Source of the DNA: Prochilodus magdalenae
Lineage: Eukaryota > Chordata > Actinopteri > Characiformes > Prochilodontidae
Assembly: GCA_024036415.1 (NCBI GenBank)
Contig: JAMWET010004070.1
Span: 356,528 to 420,527 of the forward strand
Length of the DNA stretch: 64,000 bases
Direction: 5' to 3'
Made by a program: the position numbers and the translations under genes. The notes beneath the pieces were generated by a model that saw only the letters and a list, made by a program, of their open reading frames with translations, searched no databases and was not told the origin of the DNA. Positions 10,479-22,344 of the stretch are shown piece after piece; position 1 is the first letter of the stretch, and every line of letters starts with the position of its first letter.

Positions 10479-10718
10479 TCTACTGTATATAGACCCTTGA
10501 AGAGCCTCTCCTTACAAGAGCATACCCATCTTGAAGTATGAGTGACTTGTTCAACTCTATTGAGCTTTAATACAGTCACAGAAGTCAGGTGACATTGAAG
10601 AACCTATAGAAACGAGAATTAAGATATGGCCAATTATATTCTAATAAAACATATTTTTTTAATTTAGTCTTTATTGCTTAAAATGAAAGATTCCTGTAGG
10701 ACATATTCAATTTTTCAA
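10479..10718 (+). repeat. unclassified interspersed repeat 'B', copy 1
   Basis: From 'ctgtatatagacccttgaag' to 'cctgtaggacatattcaatt', about 240 bp, closely matching 12172-12411 in the same orientation with scattered substitutions. No terminal inverted repeat or coding frame is evident. A small 'caaatggttctttgag' unit lies just before it (near 10455). Confidence 0.75.
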
Positions 10719-11149
10719 TTTCGGACCATCTACTTGGGTCCATCCATTATGAATTTTTGGTAAAGCATAAGGAGGAACAAAAAGCACCAGGAAAGAAATG
10801 CACAAGGTTTCAAATTTGACAAATGACATGCTCGTTAATTCTTTAGTTTCTGAGGTATACAGGCAATTCTGTATGTTTAGTAGGGATGATTATATGAAGG
10901 TCGTCAAAAAACACTCAGCATTTTGCTGGATTCTCGCCCTCGGCACCACACGTTAGAGGTCTGGACCCCCGTCTCTACAAATCTGTTTGGAATCTACTAT
11001 GAAGGGCACTATACAAATAAAATTAACCGAATTTAATTAGCACCACAGCCCAGTTCAATCAAGACGCTAAGCCAAAACTGGAGATTAGCAACAGATTAGC
11101 CATCTAGATTGTGATCTCCAAACAGCGTCATCTTAGTTTAACCTTCTGA
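10719..11149. other. unclassified intergenic sequence
   Basis: Contains 'gaagggcactatacaaataa' near 11000, the reverse complement of a tail motif common in fish retroposons, so a short retroposon end is likely there. Nothing else is recognised. Confidence 0.3.
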
Positions 11150-11610
11150 CACGGCCCGTTGTGTCCAAAGTACATGTCGAGCGTCCAGGTGCCGAGCTCG
11201 GCCTGTAAATGAGTAACTAAGCGGATAGAAATGTGTGAGGCAGCTGCGTGAGGAGGCCTGGACTGGCACGCGGTGTTATTCCTGGCAGCGTGATTTATGG
11301 CGTCCCTTTGCTGGGGTGAAGCAGCATTTTTAGACTGGGCTGCCTGCTCGAAGACTCGCAGGTGTTAATGAATACGTTTTGCCAACATGAGGACCATTGA
11401 CTTTCCCTGTGGGACACATTAATGCTTCATTGGGAGCGGGAGCGAGGCAGTTAGAGCTCGTTTCAGAGCGAAGCCAACGTAGCTTGTCAGCTCTGATCAC
11501 CCAGCTTTGTCCCAATCACGGCAATTTATTTAACCTTAAAATCTGGCCCTTTGTGTGGCTGGCTATTAATTGGGTCTTTAACGGTTTCCTCACTGTGAAT
11601 GAAGAAGGTG
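11150..11610. other. candidate conserved non-coding element
   Basis: Repeat-free and GC-balanced, with clusters of homeodomain-like ATTA sites (e.g. ggcaatttatttaacc, ggctattaattgggtc). It is the type of sequence often conserved near neural genes. No conservation could be tested. Confidence 0.28.
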
Positions 11611-12082
11611 GTGTTGGGTACCTGCTGGACGTCCACCCCTTTTTCTCTTCTATTAAATTTCTATTTTGGTTTCTGTTTTGTGGCTCATTACAACATGCAT
11701 ACTGAAGCTGTTGATACAGAATGTAAAATGCATGTATAGTAATTGTTTGAGTAACTCAATAAGGTATGTAATTAAACAGCCATGTTTTCTTAATATAGCA
11801 TAACCACAGTGATAGCTTGTAACCCAACTGGCTGTGATGGTTTCCAGTATAGATAATTATTCTGGTTATCATGTTGGAAGGTACAATAAAAATTCAAGGC
11901 CTTAAAATCCCAGATTAGAAACTAAGACTTATTATATAGTTGCTATGGGGACCTCAAGGTAAAGTGTCTTTGTTATCCTAAGGTTAAAGACATATGGAGA
12001 TAAAGGTCCTCCATATTAAACTTTAGTAAAACACTACTGACCTTTTGTTTCTGTGAAAGAGCAAAACTGCGTTAAGGTTACT
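11611..12082. other. unclassified intergenic sequence
   Basis: No gene or repeat family recognised. Confidence 0.3.
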
Positions 12083-12500
12083 CAGCTGTCCAGCATAACC
12101 TGAGCAACCGTCTCAACCCGTTTCAAGTCTTTCAATTTTCCATAAACCTCAAGTCAGCTTTTTATTTTTGTTATGCTGTATATAGACCCTTGAAGAGCCT
12201 CTCCTTACAACAGCATACCCATCCTGAAGTATGAGTGACTTATTAACTCTGTTGAGCTCTAATACAGTTAAGGAAGTCAGGTGACATGGCCCAGAACCTA
12301 TAGAAATGAGAATTAAGATGTTGCTAAATATACTCTAATAAAACATAAATCTTTAATTTAGTCTTTAATGCTTAAAATGAAAGATTCCTGTAGGACATAT
12401 TCATTTTCCAAATTCCAGCTGTCCAGCATAATCTGAGCAACCGTCTCAACCCATTTCATGTCTTTCAATTTTCCATAAAACTCGGCTTTTTATTTTTACC
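12083..12500 (+). repeat. repeat 'B' copy 2 flanked by ~85-bp direct repeats
   Basis: 12083-12168 and 12415-12497 are direct repeats: both read CAGCTGTCCAGCATAA.CTGAG, then CAACCGTCTCAACCC, GTCTTTCAATTTTCC and GGCTTTTTATTTTT-like sequence. Between them sits repeat B (about 12172-12411), also present at 10479-10718 without these flanks. The flanks are far longer than normal target-site duplications. Confidence 0.75.
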
Positions 12501-12724
12501 AGTATCTAGTCCAGGTGCCTCAGGCACAATAACTGCACACCTGCAGCACCATTTAGAGGTACCAGGACAATGCCAATTGGATGCCAGCTTCGGCCAGCTC
12601 TCTGAGATCTCACCACCATTAAAACTTTGCACTGCTTTTGCCTGATCTGGAAACTTCCTTTCAAAACTCATCTTCTCTTCGGCTGTTTCTCAGCCATCTC
12701 TCCTACTTGTGTGGAGTTCAGCAC
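12501..12724. other. unclassified, probably transposon-derived
   Basis: No coding frame with recognisable motifs. It lies between repeat B and a Tc1 remnant and may belong to an old DNA transposon. Confidence 0.3.
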
Positions 12725-13035
12725 ATAGCCTCTCTGGACAAGGTGTTTATTGGATTGGAAGTTGGACAAAAATGAGGCACCTGTGACTGAAACATACATA
12801 ATAACATGTAATATCTCCAAGAGTACGAATAACAGCTGTGATTGGATTTGGCATGGATGGGACAAGTTTCTGGATGTAGGTGATAGAGTTTAGTCACCCA
12901 TTCTAAGGGGGAATTTCCTGTAGACTGGGATTTTAGCCATTGCTGGTAGACCCATATGACTGTACACTTCCATACACCTGCAAATTCAGCTACTGCCTTC
13001 ACACTGTGGTCTTTGCCACCCCCCAATGCTAACAA
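12725..13035 (-). mobile_element. Tc1-like transposase N-terminal fragment
   Basis: On the minus strand the frame reads KDHSVKAVAEFAGVWKCTV.. and VYQQWLKSQSTGNS, resembling the helix-turn-helix DNA-binding region of a Tc1-like transposase. It then decays. A second copy in opposite orientation is at 30540-30965, sharing the QQWLKSQSTGNS region and the later 'tatgtttcagtcacaggt' block. Confidence 0.6.
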
Positions 13036-13185
13036 TCCTTTTATGCTAAGGAAACAGAAGAAAAAAAAAAAAGGGTAATCAGATAGTGTTTCATTTCCAG
13101 GTAAAGGATGTGTATATACACATTACTATATTGTTGGTGTCACAACAAACCCTTGTGTGTACATTTGTCATTTTTAAAAATGCCT
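13036..13185. other. spacer with poly(A) run
   Basis: An A run at about 13050-13067 and otherwise unremarkable sequence. Confidence 0.3.
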
Positions 13186-13340
13186 AACGCCTTGTTTATA
13201 CATTTCATAATAAATGGACCAAAAGAAATGGTCCAAAATTATTAAGAATCTGGTTCCATTGACTTACATGTGTTTTTTCTTTTTCCTATGAAGTTAGCAT
13301 TTTGGAAATATTATTGTTGTTCCAACAGCAGTGATAATAA
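13186..13340 (+). mobile_element. decayed relative of the ATCGTCGC MITE
   Basis: Shares 'tttcataataaatggacc', 'aatctggttccattgactta' and 'agcattttggaaata' with the core of the MITE at 7862-8112. The ends have decayed ('gttccaacagcagtgat'). Confidence 0.55.
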
Positions 13341-15425
13341 GACATAGGTCACTGTACATATAGTTTTCAGGTATTTCAATTAAAACACTCTGCTAAAATA
13401 CATGTGTATGTTAACATTGGGACAATAGTTGATGATATCTAATTCTAATCTATGCATAGATAACAGTGTATCTATTCATTAGAGACTATTATCTATATCT
13501 ATGTATATTCTAAACACCACTTACAAAGATTCAAATATTGTTGAGATATCCATTAGATCTACTTTCCTGTAGAGGGTAAATTAGACTTGGCCAAAGCCCT
13601 AGTTTGACAATATTTTGGTTTCCAACCCAATAAATATGGAGAACCGTTGGATATAAACAGTGGTACATGTGCAAAACTATTTTTTTTATATATATAATAT
13701 TAAAAATGTCTATACACCATTGGCGATGATGCAACCTATAGGATGTAATGCTTATTGAACTGAACTGACTCTGAGTCTCAAATATATAATTTATTATGAT
13801 AACTGTGCAGATGTTACTTATTTATTTGAATTTATGTTTGTGCTTACAACCTCCTAATAACTGTCCCAGTATTGCATATAGTGCTAGGTCATTATTGGTG
13901 TAATACCCAGAAACTGGCATTTCAGTGTAATTCGGTTGGACTGTGTGCTTAGCCAAAATAATCACCTTCTGCAATTTAACACCTCACACTTATCCAGCTA
14001 ATACTTAGAACTTAGAGAACTGTAAAAGAAAGCATTACTGAGATTATATCCATCTTACACAATATTACTATTTCCCACGTAACGAGATTGGGCCCATCTC
14101 ACACCACATCATTACCGCGCTCTCTTCTTTAAGGGTTATGTCCACAGAAAGTGTCGCTCATTAAAGTTAGTCACTTCAGCGCTTCTGTATCCCAGCGCTC
14201 ATCGCACGAGTCGTGGAAACTCATCGTCTCCATGGCACCCCTTATTTTCTTCTTTCCGCTATCCGCCTTGCACTCAGCACGTCTGTCCAGCCACCGCATA
14301 GGAGGCGCACACTATGCAGGAAGCAGGAGGAGGACCTAAAGGAGAACAGGATTAGGGGGGTTGTAGTTCCCCTCTCAAGTGCTTTCAGTGTAATCCTATT
14401 ATACTGGGTCACTCTGCTGTGCTCCAATTACGCTCCGCCATAGGAGCAGCCTCCAGCGTTCGCGATGTCACCATGGTGATTAAGGACAGGACAAAGAGTG
14501 CCATGGATGAGGAAGGAGATCTAGAGAAGGATTTTTATCCTCTTTGTTTTACCCAGCCAGTGTGGAAAGTCACTCCATGCTCCACGCTCAGCCATCTGTG
14601 GCCCTCAGTTTTGGTCCCACCGGAGCTGCTTGAACCGTATGGAGTTGGTAAACTTTTGATTTGGAGGCTTTAAGGCTGTACGCAAACGGAGTCCCAAGGG
14701 TGAGCGCCGCACCTCCCATGGAGATGCATCTCGTAGGATGCCAAACTGTCCTTCAGGATCTATCTATGTGTGAAATCTACCAGATCACTTGTACAGTGTC
14801 TGTTAATGTAAAGGGACCACAGGACCAACACTGACCAGATTTGGGTGACTACCATTCGGGTGGTAGACCAGCAGTGATGTTAATATGCTAGTGCCATTGG
14901 AGCCTATGTATATTTCAGGCACACTGCTCTTTAGTGACACTGTTAGGTTGGGAATATCCAGCCAGAAGCAGCTCTGGGGCTAGAAACTGACCACTGACCA
15001 AGGGCTAGTTTCAAAATGCTAATACAAACTGTGGGTTACTGCTGGACCATCAAACACTATCTTCTTACAGTCCACTCTATTATCCACTCCGAACTCAGTC
15101 AGTTCCTCTTCTGGAAATGCTCTTGTCTGCTATGGTAATGTGCTTTTCCACATGTAAACCGGGTCTCTTGGGAAACTAGATATGTTTTCTGATTTGCAAG
15201 TAAGCTACAGCGCATTGTAAAGTTTTTCAGAGCTATCCCCAGCATAGTAACAGTTGCTAGGCTATGAAGGACCAACCATGTGAACCAGTTAGCTACGACT
15301 CTACACTGAAGCAGACCATCTCTAGTTAGCTAAGAATCCCAACGAGAAAATCTGCCGGGGTGAAGAAGTCTAAACAATGATCATTCCCTAAAAGCGCAAG
15401 GTGGTTTTGTTAGGGTTTGTCCGGA
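13341..15425. other. intergenic sequence, no supported gene
   Basis: AT-rich left half; 14140-14700 is more balanced, with several short overlapping frames on both strands but no recognisable motif. 14815-14960 has phrases like degenerate fish MITEs ('ccaacactgaccag'). No RNA genes were seen. Confidence 0.35.
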
Positions 15426-15735
15426 AATCATTATCAGAAGAGGCAGGGGTCAAAACACAGGCAGACTTCATCAGAGACATATCCACAAAGACTACAGCCA
15501 GAAACCAGAGCAAGGGTCAAAATCATAGACATCAACACACGCTACAAGAAACACGAAACAAGACCAGTAGGGAAACACGGCTCAGTAGAACAGAGACTTC
15601 GCCAACAGGCTGGGCAAACAATGGAGTATAAATGGCAGTCCTAATGAGTCCTAGATCAGCTGCAGGTGTGAGAGTGGGTGGAGTCAGGGTGGAGCAGGAA
15701 AAGCTGTGCAGTAGCATGAAGGCACCAGAGAGGGC
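15426..15735 (-). repeat. LTR-like or related retroelement remnant
   Basis: Purine-rich 'aacacaggcagacttcatca', 'agagcaagggtcaaaatc' and 'gctgcaggtgtgagagtggg' resemble, in reverse orientation, the body of fish Gypsy-type LTRs. No ends or target duplication can be defined. The similarity is by pattern only. Confidence 0.35.
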
Positions 15736-16167
15736 GGTATGTGACTATTTTCAGGGAGCCTTTCCTTCTTGGAATTTTTATTTTCAGACTTCTACAGGGT
15801 CCAAAAGGTAAGTAAAGGGGTCAAAGCCCTCCCACCCGTGTTGTATTTTGCGCCTTGGCTTTATTATAAACTATTCAGAGGTTATGAAACCAAAAAAATA
15901 TGGCCGTTTAAAATGCTTAGAGTTATATCAAAACTACGGCCATGATATCTGCTTTGGAGGCTGCCTCAATAGTGAGAAAGATTCAGGTAACAAATTACAA
16001 CATGAAGTAATTCATTAATTAACATGACGTCATACATCAACAATGGTTATACTGCTTAGCTAACGTTGAGTTAACATGCACCAACTACATGTTCACATGC
16101 TAAGCAAGCTGTTTACCTAATATAGTCATAATACAGTAAGTGTTGACCAACTTACATGAAGTAATAC
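15736..16167. other. unclassified intergenic sequence
   Basis: Contains several 'gcttagctaac / gttagctaa'-like phrases that continue after the LTR at 16664, consistent with one locus split by the LTR insertion. Confidence 0.3.
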
Positions 16168-16172
16168 GTTAG

Positions 16173-16658
16173 TGTCACGCCTCCGAGTCTTCCCTGCTCC
16201 TGTGTCTCTCCGGACTCAACTTCCCAGAGGGCAACGCTCGATGCTCACAGTCTGCCCTTCTCTCCATCACCTGAGTTTTAATAACAGCTGAACTTAATTA
16301 AGCCCTCCTGTTTATACCATTCTTTGCCACTTCCCTATTTGCAAAGCTTTGCCAAACTATCGTTTGCAGTTCCGAGCGTTTTGTGTCCGTACCTGTTATT
16401 CCGGTTTCAATCCCTTTTTGTCCCTGACCTACTCTTCTGCTTACTGTCTGTATCCATCTTACTCTTTGGCTCCCGACCTTCTCACCTTGGTTGTCTCCGT
16501 TGCTTGTTTCTTCTGGTTCTGACCTCGGCCTGTCCCTGACTACGTTTTGCCATGCCCCTTATGTTGTACTGTGTGTTGCTGCTTAATTGGACCATCTCAT
16601 TCTGTAATTAAACCAAATTGACTTTTAGCTCTGCTCACGTCGACCCGAGTTCTTGATG
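16173..16658 (+). mobile_element. Gypsy-type solo LTR with 5-bp target duplication
   Basis: A 486-bp block starting TGTCACGCCTCCGAG and ending near CTTGATG, flanked on both sides by GTTAG (16168-16172 and 16659-16663). Internally it has a TATA-like 'gtttatacc' near 16310 and an ATTAAA-type polyadenylation signal near 16608. Its pyrimidine-rich body (repeats of 'ctgacc', 'gttttgcc', 'cctgtt') is typical of fish Gypsy LTRs. No internal gag/pol sequence follows, so this is a solo LTR left by recombination. The predicted small frame over it is not a gene. Confidence 0.65.
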
Positions 16659-16663
16659 GTTAG

Positions 16664-17861
16664 TTAACGTAAAGTAGTGCGCTAACAATGGGTAAATATA
16701 TTAGGTAAACATGTAACAGATTAATTAGCATGTAAACATCTACCTGGTTACCATGATTCTGTGTGGTCAGATGCTAAGACCAAGGTTTAATATGCATAAA
16801 CAGATACCATCATATACCATTACACGCCAATGTGTACCCTGGCATGACCACAGTGGCTATAGAATTCAATGAGTTAAAAGGGACATGGGAATGCAACGGA
16901 TGGATACTGAAACATCGAGTTTAGGCAGGCTGGACAGATGAGCGGATAACATGTGGACGTCTGCTCAATACCTGTAGGTGTTTGTTTTCCGAGAAGCTGC
17001 TCTCGAAAGCTCAGATGGCTCTGACAGAAGTTCTGCTAATGTTCTGATGAGGTCACGGCGCTAAGGGCATTTTTCTTCCCGTACAGTGACACATTACACA
17101 GATTAAGGTGATTGAAGATGCTGGTAGCAATGACAAATTCCAAGCCTTATTGTCCTCTTGTGTGTAATAGTTCTTTTCCCACACAGAGGTAAAGCTTCGT
17201 ATGAAGATATATGACGTTTAATAACTGTTGTGCCTTTGAGCAAATTACTAGTCCAATTTTTTTCCGCTTTTGTTGCTGTAGTTTGTTGGCTGGTTTTTAT
17301 AAACCTGCCACAGCACATCAGTGGCTCATAAACATCATTATTATTGAGTTTATGGGGTATTTCATAGGAAGTTGAAACGGAATGGAAATGAACTAAACCA
17401 TTTTCGGGACATTACTGGGGTGACAAATTGAAAGTCTAGTGACTGTGGAGGTTTAAGCAAAATTACCTTAATCAAAGATTGCTTTTTATGCATTATGAGC
17501 TGATTTATCGGTGCATGTATTGTATTAGCGGCACACATTTCACCAATATGAGATTCAGTCTTAAAGTACCAGTGTAGAGAGAGGCTGGGTCAAAGATTTG
17601 TCTTTATTGGGAATGTTATTCTTCATGTACACCACTGTTTTAAGCAGGGGGGGCATCCAGGGTTGGACCATTGACCCTAATTGTAATCTTGTTGGGCCTT
17701 CAAGTGAAATTTTCCTTTCAGTAATCAACTTTTGCCAAAATATTTTGATACACAGTTGATATTCATGTGAAATGAGTAAATTGGAAAAGTGTTGCATCTA
17801 TTTTTTGAAATACCAGATGTTGTTTACGTTGTGTTAAAATTGTGTCATGTTGAAAGGAACA
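16664..17861. other. unclassified intergenic sequence
   Basis: No gene or classified repeat recognised. The 16960-17340 part is repeat-poor and has balanced composition. Confidence 0.3.
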
Positions 17862-17946
17862 AGTTTTTCATAAATCAAAGATTTTGTAAAATTATATTAG
17901 TTAATGGGATCCAGACTAGTAACAGACAGACAGATAAATAGATAGC

Positions 17947-18007
<61 letters not shown>

Positions 18008-18008
18008 C
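17862..18008 (+). repeat. GATA-tailed repeat, copy 1
   Basis: 'aagtttttcataaatcaaag', 'attttgtaaaattatattag', 'atgggatccagact' followed by (GATA)n to 18007. It closely matches 18557-18686, which has the same order and its own (GATA)n. Confidence 0.8.
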
Positions 18009-18481
18009 CTCTGTAAAATGTTGATGAGAAAAAGAGTGTTTCATTGAGGTTCCATTTTCACATTAATGAATTTTTTTTTTTTACTAAGCACACTCCATAC
18101 ACTCCATATCTAGCCAGTATTCGCTTGTTAGCAAAAAGATCACAAAAAATGGATGGACCTTTTAGAACAGCTTTAGTCCTATAATATCTGATTTATTCCT
18201 TTTAATTATTCCTTATAATTCTTCTCAACAAATTGCTTATACTATCCAGAATATTAATAACTCTTTAATTAATAAATCTTATTTTGATGTAAGTGTTATT
18301 ACGATTCTGGTTTATTATACTAGTGATCATTTCTGTTTAAATGATGTTACATGTTTAAATATGAATATATGTAAATAATAAATAATTGGTTTGAAAGTTT
18401 AAAAATGTGCTATTTCCCACTTATCAGCAAATATTAAGTTTAATTATTTAATCAAACGTATATAATAATTAACAATGGAAA
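18009..18481. other. AT-rich spacer
   Basis: Very AT-rich; no gene or defined repeat. Confidence 0.4.
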
Positions 18482-18517
18482 ATATATATATATATATATA
18501 TAAAAAATAAGTTTTAT

Positions 18518-18552
<35 letters not shown>
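18482..18552. repeat. (TA)n microsatellite pair
   Basis: Two (TA)n runs separated by an AT-rich segment of about 20 bp. Confidence 0.95.
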
Positions 18553-18554
<2 letters not shown>

Positions 18555-18556
18555 CA

Positions 18557-18637
18557 TGTTTTTCATAAATAAAAGTTTTTGAAAATTGTATTAGTTTAAT
18601 GGGATCCAGACTGTTGCTGTGGCTGGATAACAGTAAC

Positions 18638-18686
<49 letters not shown>
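18557..18686 (+). repeat. GATA-tailed repeat, copy 2
   Basis: Same prefix as copy 1 ('tttttcataaataaaag', 'atgggatccagact') with an extra 'gttgctgtggctggataaca' before (GATA)n at about 18638-18686. Probably a small duplicated or retroposed unit carrying the tetranucleotide. Confidence 0.8.
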
Positions 18687-18687
<1 letters not shown>

Positions 18688-20107
18688 CTGGATTCAAGTT
18701 CTACCTGAACCTCAAGGTTAGCAAGAGAATATGTAGATATTTATTTATGTATCATTTATGTACATGTTTTGTGTCTGTATTAAAAAATGCACTCCAAATA
18801 AAAGCTAGCATAACCGCATTAAACTTACTTAGTCATTCAGTAGGTTTACTATGACACACTAGCTGAGTCACACTTGTTGTCATCTCTGAAGGTGTTTAAC
18901 TCTGGAGCTGTATAAACTATAAATGGACATAAATATTACTGGAACTTACACGACATACGATCTCACCTTCAATTATAAAGACACACTGGGAGGCTAAACG
19001 CGAATGCAATGTGAGTAATGTACGGTTGTTAGTGCTGAGTGCTGTTAATGACCATGAAGACAAATGTAAGCACAGGATCAGGTGTCTCTCAGCAAGTGCT
19101 GCATTGTTTACTCATGATCTTGTAGAACAGGCTGAAGGTTAAGAAGTGAAAACAAAAGATTTCTCAGAGAAATGTCCTTCAGCTAGCAGAAAGACGATCC
19201 CTGACTGGTCAAATGCTCAGAAGATAAGTGTTTAAACTGTGCTGATGTATCAGGATGTGCTGATCCGATGGAGGGGACTAATTATGTGAGTGCTTGTTTG
19301 GGAGAACTTTTGAGCTATTGGCAAAAATAAAGATGTCCCAAAATACACTGTACAGACTGCATGGTTTGTGATGGTTAGTCCTCCAGTCCATGAATCATAT
19401 TTTGTGGTTTTTTGGTTTTTGACATAATTAGAAAGTACCTGTTGACTCATTCCATGATAAATGGATCAGAATCTTGGCCCAAAAGACACACATTAAAAGG
19501 AAAGCATATTTTTCCCTCTATTTGTTGTGTTGTCGTTTGTTGAAAGACTGACAGAATCAGACTTTTTTAGATTTTATCTACCAAAGATGAAAGTGTTAAT
19601 GTTTATCTGAAGGGGACATTTTTTGATGGTCTAACAAATGTTGCAGGTGAACTCAAGTTTTGAAGCACTATGTCCCAAAACACATTATACCCCACTTTAA
19701 AGGCTTTTTATTTATTTATTATTTTTTGGTAAATTCTGTTGGAAGTGGACGCATTGGACGAAGGTGCTGTATTATGATAAATATCACCTTTTATAACAGA
19801 CATAAAATGCATTTTGATTTGCATTAGCTGTAAAGTAGAATATACTCATTGTATCCTCAACATTGTAGTCATTGTTGTTATAATGTATATACAGTATTTA
19901 TTAAAGTACAGCTCCTCACATTTTGATTTTTTCCCATTTTTTGCTAAAATTTTTCATAAAATTTAATTTATTTTTAATTGATATTATTATTCTATTTATT
20001 ATATTTGCTGAGTTTAGCCATTTGAGAAAAAAAAAATTAAATAAAACCATAACTGAACTTAAAATAAACATAAACATGAAACATAAAATATAACTATTTA
20101 GATTATG
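18687..20107. other. AT-rich intergenic sequence
   Basis: No supported gene. Around 19455-19490 'atgataaatggatcagaatc' and 'ggcccaaaag' are faint traces of the ATCGTCGC MITE core. Confidence 0.35.
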
Positions 20108-20235
20108 TTTTGATATCACAGTGACTGGACCAAAAGAAATCCCAAAGTTGATTTCCCTAAAACGTCTGGTTCCCATTGCCTTATGTTGGAAGTTAAATGT
20201 AGAATTTTGCAGATATTAAGTTTTTAATCTGATGT
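20108..20235 (+). mobile_element. decayed relative of the ATCGTCGC MITE
   Basis: 'gactggaccaaaagaaat', 'aaacgtctggttcccattg' and 'aattttgcagatatt' correspond to the MITE core order at 7950-8090; the ends have decayed. Confidence 0.45.
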
Positions 20236-20935
20236 GCTATAACTTTTCCACAAACCAACTGTACATTAAAATGTTCATGTGTAGAGAACATATGTCCCCA
20301 TAGGTATAATCCTCATATTCCTTGACTTTTCAAATATCTTCTGAAAATCAAAAATAGCTTGTACTTAATGGCTGTGTTGACAGGAAGTAATGTAAATGGT
20401 TGTTTCTGACTTCTCCACAGTGATGTGTACATATGGGAGGGCATTTAATATGTCTAGGTGAAGTAATGAAAAAGATCTAACCTTTCCGTGACCCCACGAG
20501 CCTCCCTCAGCGTGGGTGTACCTTGTTCAGTAGCTATATGTTATTGTGTATGTGTTTGTGTATACGTGGATATATATTGTTTTATGAATCTAACTTTATT
20601 GGTGTTACCGACCCGTGACAGCCGTGTGCCGCCGAAGCAAGCCGTGGAAGGAAAGTCTTATTTTTCTCGGGCGCGGAGAGACGGAGCTCATCGAGATGTG
20701 GCGGCGAGAGAGGAGCGGCGTGCTAGGTGCGGAGCGTGGAGACCACAGGCAGAGGCAACGTGAAGCACATTTTTACATTAATATAGTTCCGGGAACTGAG
20801 TCTATTACCAGCAGGGCATGAATTCATTTTGGCAGCTCGTGGATGGAAATTAAAATCATACCCCATATTTTCTCTTCTCTCCTCGCCACAGTCTGCGCAC
20901 AACAACTTGTTAAGTTTGCCACTTTCCCGTATTTT
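20236..20935. other. unclassified intergenic sequence, GC-rich patch at 20610-20760
   Basis: The 20610-20760 stretch is unusually GC-rich with several CpGs (gccgccgaagc, cggagagacgga), but no protein motif or splice structure is recognised. Confidence 0.3.
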
Positions 20936-21560
20936 TAGGTTTTCCTCACTTATTTGGAGTCGGGAACAATAAACGTCTTGTCATTGACGACTGAGCAGAA
21001 ATGAACCTTCCGAGGATTCCAGCTCTCGGAAGAAGACTCATTGCATCAGGGTGATTGATGTGGAAGCGCATTTCCTTTAGCTTTATGCTGCTCTTGTTTT
21101 TGTTTTTTGTTTTTTTGTTTTTATTTTGTTTTTCACCAAACAGAAAGAAGTCGGTGTGCAAGAAACTCTGGCATTAACTGGAGGCCTGGTATCATGCCAG
21201 GAAGTTGGTGCATGCTCTAAACAGGTCAATTGTTACCGGCGGCTGGGTGGAAATCTTATTTATCAATCGCTTCTGCCATCTTAGCAATGCCCTCACGATC
21301 CATTAAACACAAAGCAGTGTGATTTATCAGAACTCTGTAATTGCAGCCTGGCAAAGCCGGATGCTGGCACTTCAGGCGCAAGGCGCGGTGACAGGATACG
21401 GCAGACTCATTCAGTTGATTAGAGCCCATAAACCAGGATGTTAATCAGCACCTTTGATGATGACGAAGGAGAATGACAGCGCAAACTTCGCCTTTGTTTA
21501 CTGGCTCATGCAGGTACACTGTAGGAGTGGAAATCTCTCGCTGGTTTAATTCAGTTAGGA
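20936..21560. other. candidate conserved non-coding element
   Basis: Largely repeat-free, balanced composition (apart from a T-rich stretch at 21085-21135). 21180-21500 reads like constrained sequence: 'aaatcttatttatcaatcgc', 'ttgattagagcccataaacc', 'gatgttaatcagcacctttg'. There is no coding frame and no homologous copy in the window. Inference from appearance only. Confidence 0.35.
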
Positions 21561-22344
21561 TCCTTCAGGAAAGGACTTGATGGATATGTTTACATGCCAA
21601 TCCCAATGAATCCTTTCCAATTATAGATTAGATCTAATCTGTTTATTTTCAGCCTCGACTAGATTTGCTTCTAAATACATTATACATGTATAATGTTCTG
21701 AAATCATGTACATTAAATCATCATAACTGTGGAAAACATGTGGAACGCCTGTTCTGGTTTGCCTAAAATCATAGCTCAATGACTCATTGGAGCCATACTT
21801 GGCGTGACCCCTCCCCAATGCTGTAGTGCTAGAAACACTAGAACGCATTAGCATCAGCTAATTCGGTGACCAGCTTCTATATTCCATCCCCCATCCTGTT
21901 ACAGGTTGCTTGCCTTCCTCAGACAGCATCTGCTTCACTTACTGCAGCTAGGCTAACAGCGCTATCAGCTACACAGTACTTTGTGTAGTCAAGCCTACCC
22001 AACACAGAAACTATCTTAGGTGAGTGTGCTGTGTCTCTAGGTACTACATTAGCTGAATCTGCGGCTTACAGAATAGGCCCGACAGGCTACAGGCTAGAAC
22101 CTCTCTGTTAGGTTATGCTAGCTACACCTGTACAAGTCTAGGGTTATGGTTAGGGTTAACCCTAGATGGAGCATCTGTTTTCCTGGTGATGGTGGAATTA
22201 GGTTGCACCTAGATGTAGCTTGAGCACCTTCAGCGAAGATTCCCCCAACGTTTGAACGCTGCTAATACAGTTTAATTTCCATAATTGTAATAATGTAATA
22301 TTGTAATAATAGCAGCTAAGAAGGTTTGGCATGAACCCCCACAT
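21561..22344. other. unclassified intergenic sequence
   Basis: Includes a few 'gttagggtta' phrases near 22140-22160 and 'gctaggctaacagcgc'-like stretches. No gene is supported. Confidence 0.3.

Noticed and set aside
14151..14673. Cluster of short frames in a balanced-composition region
   Set aside because: Frames overlap on both strands with no motif, start context or splice sites.
22140..22165. Telomere-like TTAGGG units
   Set aside because: Only two or three imperfect units, too few for an interstitial telomeric array.
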